The notes beneath the pieces were generated by a model. That model saw only the letters and a program-made list of their open reading frames with translations, did no database searches and was not told the DNA's origin. This document shows, in pieces, positions 35,749 to 41,310 of a DNA stretch of 41,310 nt. The position numbers and the translations under genes were made by a program. Source of the DNA: Thermodesulfovibrio yellowstonii (lineage in GTDB: Bacteria > Nitrospirota > Thermodesulfovibrionia > Thermodesulfovibrionales > Dissulfurispiraceae); the NCBI GenBank assembly GCA_020724365.1, contig DYHD01000012.1, positions 1 through 41,310 of the forward strand. Reading direction: 5' to 3'. Positions within the stretch are counted from its first letter, which is position 1; each line of letters begins with the position of its first letter.

Positions 35749-35857
35749 AGAATAATAAATAATATTATCTCAAGATAAGGCTTGCGGCAACTCTCATAAT
35801 AATAAAATATAAGCTTTATAAATATAACCACATTATGAAAACAATACCTGATCTACT

Positions 35858-37147
35858 ATGATTAGAATCCTTATTATTTCTGATACTTCTGCTGATGATA
35901 TTAAATCGCTTAAGTCTTCAAACATTTCTTTTACTATCAACAGCCCAAAGATTTATGACAAACTATCTAAACTTGATGAGCATTCACTGAATCAATTTGA
36001 TCTATCTTATATTGATATTGATTCAGTCCAATGGAGAGAAATCTTGTCATTAGTAAGGCAAAAGCTTCCTGTTATCGCCTTTGCATCTGAGAATATTAAT
36101 ATTGCTATTGAATCCTTCAAGATTGGAGCATCTGATTTCATATCTAAGCCTTTGACCCTTGAAAAAATTTTAAAAACTAATATGGAAGTTTATAAAAGTA
36201 AAGAAATATCATTTTTTAGCGAAATAATAGGCAAGTGTGAAGCTATGCAAGAGGTTTATAGGCTAATACATAAGGCTGCCCTTAGTGACAGTAATGTCCT
36301 TGTAACAGGTGAGAGTGGAACTGGCAAAGAACCCGTTGCCCGAGCTATTCACCGATACAGTCCAAGAAAGACTAAGCGTTTTATGACTATAAATTGCAGT
36401 GCTATACCTGACACTCTCCTTGAGTCAGAACTATTCGGATTCGAAAAAGGAGCATTCACAGGGGCTAATTATACTAAAAAAGGCATTTTCGAATTGGCAG
36501 ATGGGGGCACTGTCTTATTGGATGAAATAGGAGATGTATCTCAATTATTTCAGATTAAGGTATTAAGGGTATTGCAAGAGGGGGAGATAATGAGAATTGG
36601 CAGCTCACATCATATTAAGGTTGATTTGAGAATTATTGCTGCAACTAATAGAGACCTTAAGGATGCCTTAAAAAGAGGTTCTTTTAGGGAAGATCTTTTT
36701 TATCGGCTGAATGTTATTCATATACATCTTCCTCCTCTTAGAGAAAGAAAGACCGATATCCCAATCTTAGTCTCTCATTTTATCAAAAAATATGCTCCAA
36801 AAAGAAAAGACCTCTTTATTAGAGGAATATCTGATGAAGCAATGAGCGTCCTTATGAATTATACATATCCAGGGAATATTAGAGAACTCGAAAATATAAT
36901 AGAAAGAGCCGTATCTTTTGCGAATTATCCTGACATATATCCTTCTGATTTACCGTCTTTTTTATTGAAGAAGCCCTCACAGAAAAAAACTTCTAAACTT
37001 AAGGACATCATTGATAAGACTGAGAAGGAGATTATCTGGCTTGCTCTGCAAGAAACAAGGGGTAATATCACAAAGGCAGCAGCAGCTTTAGGCTTGCACC
37101 GTCAACAACTTCAGAGAAAAATCAAATATCTTAAGATAGCAACATAA
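35858..37147 (+). CDS. Sigma-54-dependent response regulator, NtrC type, atypical receiver
   Basis: 429 aa. The N-terminal receiver-like domain (1-115) keeps D53 (SYIDIDS) and the ISKPL lysine. It opens ILIISDTS, lacking the usual Asp pair, and has no MPxMDG, so phosphorylation may be altered. The AAA+ domain (about 128-365) has Walker A GESGTGKEPVARAIH (Pro where Leu is usual), ESELFGFEKGAFTGA (the GAFTGA sigma-54 contact loop), Walker B GGTVLLDEIGD and the LREL-type arginine-finger region. The C-terminal Fis-type helix-turn-helix is NITKAAAALGLHRQQLQRKI. No kinase lies beside it. A sigma-54 promoter match is in the next gap, so it may activate the GntR gene or beyond. Confidence 0.94.
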   Translation: MIRILIISDTSADDIKSLKSSNISFTINSPKIYDKLSKLDEHSLNQFDLSYIDIDSVQWREILSLVRQKLPVIAFASENINIAIESFKIGASDFISKPLTLEKILKTNMEVYKSKEISFFSEIIGKCEAMQEVYRLIHKAALSDSNVLVTGESGTGKEPVARAIHRYSPRKTKRFMTINCSAIPDTLLESELFGFEKGAFTGANYTKKGIFELADGGTVLLDEIGDVSQLFQIKVLRVLQEGEIMRIGSSHHIKVDLRIIAATNRDLKDALKRGSFREDLFYRLNVIHIHLPPLRERKTDIPILVSHFIKKYAPKRKDLFIRGISDEAMSVLMNYTYPGNIRELENIIERAVSFANYPDIYPSDLPSFLLKKPSQKKTSKLKDIIDKTEKEIIWLALQETRGNITKAAAALGLHRQQLQRKIKYLKIAT

Positions 37148-37309
37148 ATAATTATAGCAACATTTTATTGCTTTAATATCCGCTATTATAAAGATAACAA
37201 TCTTTGTAACCCATCTAAAATGCTTCATTATATTGCAGTTTCGCTTATTATTCATTAACATAAACCGTATTTCTAATTTTGATTAGTTGATACATAAGGC
37301 ATTTGCTAA

Positions 37310-37326
37310 TTGGCATATATATTGCT
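37310..37326 (+). promoter_or_regulatory. Sigma-54 (-24/-12) promoter
   Basis: TTGGCATATATATTGCT fits the consensus TTGGCAY-N5-TTGCW. GG at 312-313 and GC at 324-325 (last three digits) are separated by exactly 10 bases. A start of transcription would be near 37337, 25 bases before the GntR gene's first start codon. It lies 163 bases after a sigma-54 activator gene. The match is seen; activity is inferred. Confidence 0.8.
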
Positions 37327-37361
37327 CATAATAAATTTATAATATTATAAAGACCTAATAA

Positions 37362-38111
37362 GTGGAAGGCGACTTGATAGAAGAAACTATAGACAGAGAC
37401 AGTCAGCAAAAATTATATGTCCAAATACACCAAATAATCAAGGGGAAAATTGAAAAAGGCGAATGGCATACAGGGAAGATTATCCCATCTGAGGATGAAC
37501 TATGCAAGATCTTTGATGTAAGCAAAGCCACTGTAAGGCTTGCAATATATGAGCTTGTCAGGTCTGGCTATCTCAGGAGACAGCAGGGCAAGGGAACTTT
37601 TGTAACATATTCTGGCTCTCATTTCGGCATTACAATGAAGACGAGGCTAACAGAGGATATGCTCTCAAAAGATATAGCAGTCGATAAAAAGATACTCACA
37701 AAAGAAATGAGAAAGCCATCTAATGAAATCAGGGGCTATCTTGGACAGCAGGATGAGGTTTTTTTCGTCAGATGCAAGGCTTTTTCGGATAATGAGCCTG
37801 TATATATTGAGGAGTTTTTTCTGCCTCTATGGCTTAAACAGGAGATATATGATGACGACCTCTGCCAGACTTCAATATATGAATTAATCCAGAACAAGGC
37901 AATAAAAAAGATATTTAAAATAATACAGTCTATCGAAGTTATTGAGATAAATCAGGATGTTGCAAATGAACTTAATATGCAGATTGGCTGCCATGCCTTA
38001 TGTGTTCACAGCATTCTTGTTGGTTTAGACGGAACAACAATAGCATATATTAAACTTATTGGCAGTGGGAAAAAGTATAAAATTCAGACTGAATTTGAAA
38101 AAATTAGATAA
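37362..38111 (+). CDS. GntR/HutC-family transcriptional regulator with UTRA domain
   Basis: 249 aa from GTG 37362. TTG 37374 is an alternative start, with GGAAGG just before it, dropping four residues. The N-terminal winged helix (about 10-80) has IPSEDELCKIFDVSKATVRLAIYELVRSGYL and RRQQGKGTFV, typical of GntR. The C-terminal UTRA ligand-binding domain (about 95-245) has EVFFVRCKAFSDNEPVYIEEFFLP and IAYIKLIGSGKKYK. HutC-type members bind a small effector that releases DNA. It follows a sigma-54 promoter and precedes the TauE permease by 80 bases, so it probably controls that module. Confidence 0.93.
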   Translation: MEGDLIEETIDRDSQQKLYVQIHQIIKGKIEKGEWHTGKIIPSEDELCKIFDVSKATVRLAIYELVRSGYLRRQQGKGTFVTYSGSHFGITMKTRLTEDMLSKDIAVDKKILTKEMRKPSNEIRGYLGQQDEVFFVRCKAFSDNEPVYIEEFFLPLWLKQEIYDDDLCQTSIYELIQNKAIKKIFKIIQSIEVIEINQDVANELNMQIGCHALCVHSILVGLDGTTIAYIKLIGSGKKYKIQTEFEKIR

Positions 38112-38191
38112 GACTGTGAATAGTCTCAGCGGATGAAGGATTTATGACTGGCATTAATAACCGACATTAATAAAAAGGGGGGTTTGTAAAA

Positions 38192-39439
38192 ATGAGTTTT
38201 CCAAGGAAGATGTATGATTTTTTTATGGCTGGCTCAGTTGCCTACGCCAAATGGGACTATGAGGTCTCAACAAACATCATCAAGAACAGGAAGAAACTCC
38301 TAATATTGATGATTCTCTTTTTGCCTATTCTTGCAGTGACCTTTACAGAAGCAGGGTCGATGCTCGGAGGAAAGACAGCTTATGCACCAGCGTTCTATTC
38401 TACAAATATTTTTCTTGTCTCTATAGCTATAGGTCTTGCTGCAGGGCTTATAACAGGCTGTATCGGCGCTGGAGGAGGATTTATCATTACGCCTGCTTTG
38501 ATGGCAGCGGGCGTGAAAGGCATTCTTGCTGTTGGAACAGATGTTTTTCATATATTTGCAAAGGCTATTATGGGAACGACTGTTCATAAAAAGCTCGGCA
38601 ATGTCTCTGTAAAATTAGCAATGTGGTTTCTTGTTGGCTCTGCCTTTGGTACGTTTGCAGGAGGAGCTATAAACAGAGGGCTTTATAATAAAGACCCTCT
38701 GCTCAGCGAGGCGTTTATAAGTCTGGTTTATGCCTTATTGCTCGGTTTTTTGGGGTTCTATGCCCTTGCAGATTACTTAAGGTCATTAAAGGCCGGAGGA
38801 ACAGGCGGCGCTCACAGCGGGCCGGATGTTACTCCGCCACTTGCATTAAAGCTTCAGGATGTGAAAGTTCCACCATATATAACTTTTGACGAACATATTG
38901 TATCGGGCGGCAAAAGAATTTCTGCAATATTTCTTATTATTGGAGGATTTATTGTAGGGATGCTGGCTGCAATCATGGGAGTTGGAGGCGGCTTTATTAC
39001 TTTCCCAATGTTTGTTTATCTTTTTGGGGTATCCGCTACAACTACTGTCGGCACTGACATTATGCAGATTATATTTACAGCAGGGCTTGCATCTATCGCC
39101 CAGTATGCCATATATGGTTATGTTTTCTATACGCTTGCAATGGGTATGCTCATAGGCTCTCTGATAGGCATTCAGGTGGGCGCCCTTGTTACAAAGGTTG
39201 TTAAAGGTTCTCAAATTATTGGGTTCTATGCACTTTCCATTATTGCGGGGTTTATAAACAGAGCGAGCACCCTGCCTAAGAAGATGGTAGAGCTCGAATA
39301 CATCAGCATGTCAAAGTCAGTAGTGGACACTATCGAATTTGTTGGGAACATTATTTTCTGGATAGTTATTGGCATATTTGGCGTTTGGGTAATCGGAAAG
39401 TTCTTGATGAGCTTAGGCAAGCTGAGAGGGGAGGTATAA
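38192..39439 (+). CDS. TauE/SafE-family membrane permease
   Basis: 415 aa, hydrophobic, with about eight to nine apparent transmembrane segments. The family transports sulfite, sulfoacetate or related small anions, mostly export. Two homologous halves are seen, each with the glycine-rich entry motif: AAGLITGCIGAGGGFIITPALMAAGVKG and GMLAAIMGVGGGFITFPMFVYLFG (each split here only by length). An unusually long amphipathic N-terminus with SVAYAKWDYEVST precedes the first helix (about 33-50), and a central soluble loop rich in Gly and Pro (about 200-230) joins the halves. A G-rich AAAAAGGGGGG stretch serves as ribosome site. It overlaps functionally with the next gene, which starts 1 base after its stop. 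Confidence 0.92.
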   Translation: MSFPRKMYDFFMAGSVAYAKWDYEVSTNIIKNRKKLLILMILFLPILAVTFTEAGSMLGGKTAYAPAFYSTNIFLVSIAIGLAAGLITGCIGAGGGFIITPALMAAGVKGILAVGTDVFHIFAKAIMGTTVHKKLGNVSVKLAMWFLVGSAFGTFAGGAINRGLYNKDPLLSEAFISLVYALLLGFLGFYALADYLRSLKAGGTGGAHSGPDVTPPLALKLQDVKVPPYITFDEHIVSGGKRISAIFLIIGGFIVGMLAAIMGVGGGFITFPMFVYLFGVSATTTVGTDIMQIIFTAGLASIAQYAIYGYVFYTLAMGMLIGSLIGIQVGALVTKVVKGSQIIGFYALSIIAGFINRASTLPKKMVELEYISMSKSVVDTIEFVGNIIFWIVIGIFGVWVIGKFLMSLGKLRGEV

Positions 39440-39440
39440 A

Positions 39441-40142
39441 ATGGCAACTATGAATAAAAAAGCTCTGTTAAAAGGTATTTTTCTTGCCCTGTCGTTTCTT
39501 GGCATACTTGTCTTGATCTTCTCGCCTGTTTTTGGTGAAGGCAAAAACGGACTTGTATGGGCAGACGATATGTTTAATAAGCTTTCAAAGGGGTCCTCAT
39601 ACTTTATACCGACGGTGAGGGAAGACAATAAAAAATTTGTAGGCAGACAAATTTCAACCATACTCAAGATGGAGAAGCCAGAACAGACTAAAAATGCTAT
39701 AAAGGTTCTTACAATTGCAGGCGCACAAACCGAGGCAAACGGCGCTGAAATAAAGATAATCGCTGACTTAGGCAGCCTTATGGAAAAGGCGATAAAGGAC
39801 TCCGATGATATGTATAAGAACGACGGCAAGGCTGTATTTGGCCGCTATGGCTTTGACGAAAAAGAGGTCATGGTAACATGGTGGAATATTCTGAAGCTTT
39901 TGGATAAGCAACTCAAAAAAGACGGCATGATACCAGAGGCAAAGATTGTTTCCGATACTATGAAAAAGGCTGTTGAAACTGCCCATAACTTTTATAGAAT
40001 TGAAGCGCAGAAGGTTACTGAAAAGGCTGGGCATATGATAGGGCTTCTTACATTTTATGTGTTTTATACTATGTGGTGGGGATTTGCGATTTATTATATC
40101 TTTGAAGGTTTAGGGCTTTCTTTGAGCAAAGTGAAACATTAA
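39441..40142 (+). CDS. Hypothetical two-TM protein linked to TauE permease
   Basis: 233 aa; I do not recognise the family. N-terminal membrane anchor or signal (about 8-30, LLKGIFLALSFLGILVLIFS), a soluble mostly helical middle (about 35-200, rich in Lys, Glu and Asp, with FIPTVREDNKKFVGRQIS and a GRYGFDEKEVMVTWWNILKL segment), and a C-terminal membrane helix (about 203-225, LLTFYVFYTMWWGFAIYYIF). The middle is probably periplasmic. GGGGAGG sits inside the end of the permease gene with 7-nt spacing, so it is co-translated with it. Probably an accessory subunit or periplasmic substrate adaptor of the permease. This is inference from gene order only. Confidence 0.85.
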   Translation: MATMNKKALLKGIFLALSFLGILVLIFSPVFGEGKNGLVWADDMFNKLSKGSSYFIPTVREDNKKFVGRQISTILKMEKPEQTKNAIKVLTIAGAQTEANGAEIKIIADLGSLMEKAIKDSDDMYKNDGKAVFGRYGFDEKEVMVTWWNILKLLDKQLKKDGMIPEAKIVSDTMKKAVETAHNFYRIEAQKVTEKAGHMIGLLTFYVFYTMWWGFAIYYIFEGLGLSLSKVKH

Positions 40143-40191
40143 AAGCCCAATATTTCATAGTAAATACGTTGTCTTAAAGTAGGGGGAAGAA

Positions 40192-40641
40192 ATGAAAATA
40201 CTTGTAGGGATTGACGGTTCGGATGCTTCAATGAATGCAGCTATCTATGCTGTTAAAATGGCAAAACGACTAGGTGCAGAAGTCATAGCTGTCAGTGTAA
40301 TTAATGAGCCTGCTTATAAAGAATTCTATGCTGATATTTCAGAAAAGATAAAAGCTGAAACAGAAAGGTTTTTATCAACAGCGAAGGAAATATTTACTGA
40401 GCAAGGGATAAACATAACTACAGAGATTGCATACGGAGTGCCTGACGAAGTTCTTGCTGAAAGAGCTGTGCAAGATAAAGATATTGCCATGTTAGTCGTC
40501 GGTGCAAGCGGCAAAGGGAGAGTCGCAAGAATCTTTGCAGGCAGCCAGACTCATGCCCTCATTAATAGGGTTGCAGCTGGCCTCCCATGTGCTGTTGTTG
40601 TAGTGACAGGCGACAATCAAGAATTTCTAAAGAGGATATGA
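40192..40641 (+). CDS. Universal stress protein UspA family
   Basis: 149 aa single USP domain. It has KILVGIDGSDASMNAAIYA at the N-terminus and the ATP-binding pattern VVGASGKGRVARIFAGSQTHAL (G-x2-G-x9-GS type), then PCAVVVVTG. The motif suggests an ATP-binding member. Cytoplasmic. A strong GGGGGAAG ribosome site lies 6 bases before the ATG. It follows the unknown TauE partner by 49 bases, as USP proteins often accompany transporters. The role may be to modulate the permease. Confidence 0.94.
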   Translation: MKILVGIDGSDASMNAAIYAVKMAKRLGAEVIAVSVINEPAYKEFYADISEKIKAETERFLSTAKEIFTEQGINITTEIAYGVPDEVLAERAVQDKDIAMLVVGASGKGRVARIFAGSQTHALINRVAAGLPCAVVVVTGDNQEFLKRI

Positions 40642-40642
40642 A

Positions 40643-40747
40643 ATGGAATATTTGATACTGCGCGTAGTTGCACTGATGTCGCTTGTATGCGGAATAGCAG
40701 CGGGAAATTGCCTTAAAAAGTTAAGGGTAAAAAAATTATGTGAATAA
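40643..40747 (+). CDS. Possible 34-aa small membrane protein
   Basis: ATG 40643 begins one base after the UspA stop and runs to TAA 40745-40747. It encodes a short peptide, MEYLILRVVALMSLVCGIAA at the N-terminus, then a basic tail (KKLRVKK). One hydrophobic segment (about 3-20) with positive C-terminus fits a small membrane protein. AGAGG precedes it inside the uspA end. It is the last frame before the terminator. It may be a real gene of the module, or a chance frame. Confidence 0.45.
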   Translation: MEYLILRVVALMSLVCGIAAGNCLKKLRVKKLCE

Positions 40748-40758
40748 CATATTTCAAC

Positions 40759-40800
40759 AATTACCCCCCCCCTCCTTACTCTAAGGAAAGGGGGGTAATT
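40759..40800 (+). terminator. Rho-independent-type terminator hairpin
   Basis: AATTACCCCCC (40759-40769) pairs with GGGGGGTAATT (40790-40800), and CCTT with AAGG nearer the loop, with a three-base mismatch bulge between them. TATTTT follows at once. It closes the TauE-uspA run. Confidence 0.8.
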
Positions 40801-40943
40801 TATTTTCAATAATTGTTAAAATACTATTATCGCTATGTCCATAGTAATTTCAGAATAGTATATGCTGCATGCTATATTGAGAATTTGTGTATAAACTAAT
40901 ATTTTTCAAGCATGCGTCATTGACCTGAAAATACCCCTCACCC

Positions 40944-41310
40944 TTGCCATGGTATATTTCCGGTTGGCATAGGGGGGAAGTCGAAGAAATCAAAAAGCTT
41001 ATTGCATATACCCCTATTCGCTTACCCAGTGCAGATAATCATATATGGTCTGTTGCAGTCGTAGTTCCTGCAAGTGAAGTAGAGGGTGCAATCCATTCGA
41101 TACAGATTAGCCAGTTTGCTTTACAGATGCTGGCAATACTTGGTGTTTTGCTGGTAGGCCTCCATAGTATATCTATGCTGATTACTTGGTCTGATTTATT
41201 ACAGCAAGAAGTCGAAAGAAAAACACTCGAGTTCAAGCTATCCGAAGAAAAATATAAATCCCTTGTTGAAAATGCCGATGATGTTATTTTCACTATAAAC
41301 CATTTTGGAA
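40944..41310 (+). pseudogene. 5'-truncated Cache/PAS sensor protein (continues past window)
   Basis: The frame is open from after a stop at 40926-40928 to the window end. It encodes the tail of a Cache-type extracellular sensor (WYISGWHRGEVEEIKKLIAY, then IWSVAVVVPASEVEGAI), a transmembrane helix (about LQMLAILGVLLVGLHSIS), a linker (LLQQEVERKTLEFKLSEEKY) and the start of a PAS domain (SLVENADDVIFTINH). A usual Cache domain needs well over 100 residues upstream, which are missing. Upstream 40801-40925 has no coding continuation in any frame that I can see. The only early start codon is TTG 40944. Probably a remnant, or a gene joined to a new 5' end. Confidence 0.75.

Noticed and set aside
38149..38170. 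Second sigma-54 promoter before the TauE gene
   Set aside because: TGGCAT is present, but the -12 element reads CCGAC, not TTGCW, and no GC falls at the right spacing.
41039..41293. 84-aa minus frame at the right edge
   Set aside because: Antisense of the truncated Cache/PAS gene, whose plus-strand translation is recognisable.

Overview
The window is an AT-rich stretch of a Gram-negative bacterial chromosome. It carries lipoprotein signals, a TolC-type outer membrane protein and a Tat-exported oxidase. I infer an anaerobic or microaerophilic lineage near Nitrospirota or Desulfobacterota. The clues are an indolepyruvate:ferredoxin oxidoreductase subunit beside phenylacetate-CoA ligase/ACT pairs, multi-domain GAF/PAS kinases, sigma-54 regulation, and a C-terminal four-cysteine PAS-associated domain of a kind I associate with those groups. 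No marker gene proves this. I see no rRNA, tRNA or CRISPR array.

Left part (1-12.5 kb). The first 55 bases are the end of a repeat element. Then come ubiX-hemH (plus strand, overlapping) and carB-glpX (minus strand, overlapping by 41 nt). An unrecognised 166-aa protein follows, then a probable operon of a Tat-exported multicopper oxidase, a TolC-like lipoprotein and a periplasmic-binding/PAS sensor. A DUF1318-type lipoprotein comes next, followed by a complete 160-bp MITE-like element with 17-bp terminal inverted repeats.

Middle part (12.5-31.4 kb). This is mostly housekeeping: mutS-coaE-ribF on plus. On minus are a degenerate PriA that has lost its helicase ATPase motifs and an amidohydrolase. 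Then a small zincin and a MaoC-type hydratase (plus), acyP-bioB-HEAT protein (minus), and galT-glgA, a six-domain histidine kinase, a receiver-only response regulator and a YkgJ-type cysteine-cluster protein (plus). PolX lies on minus.

Right part (31.4-41.3 kb). iorB without iorA leads a tight operon of two phenylacetate-CoA ligase/ACT pairs, probably for aryl acid activation linked to aromatic amino acid metabolism. A sigma-54 activator with an atypical receiver follows. Next is a GntR/UTRA repressor preceded by an excellent sigma-54 promoter match, then a TauE/SafE permease, an unrecognised two-TM protein, a universal stress protein and a possible 34-aa membrane peptide, closed by a strong terminator hairpin. 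The window ends in a sensor gene whose 5' part is missing.

The most interesting items are the PriA lacking its ATPase motifs, the sigma-54/GntR/TauE/unknown/UspA module, the multicopper oxidase lacking a normally conserved copper-ligand histidine, the duplicated PaaK-ACT pairs with an orphan IorB, and at least three kinds of palindromic repeats. No intergenic stretch exceeds about 300 bases. Gaps of roughly 200-280 bases (for example 6182-6403, 23206-23432, 31372-31634) are AT-rich and show me nothing beyond presumed promoters.
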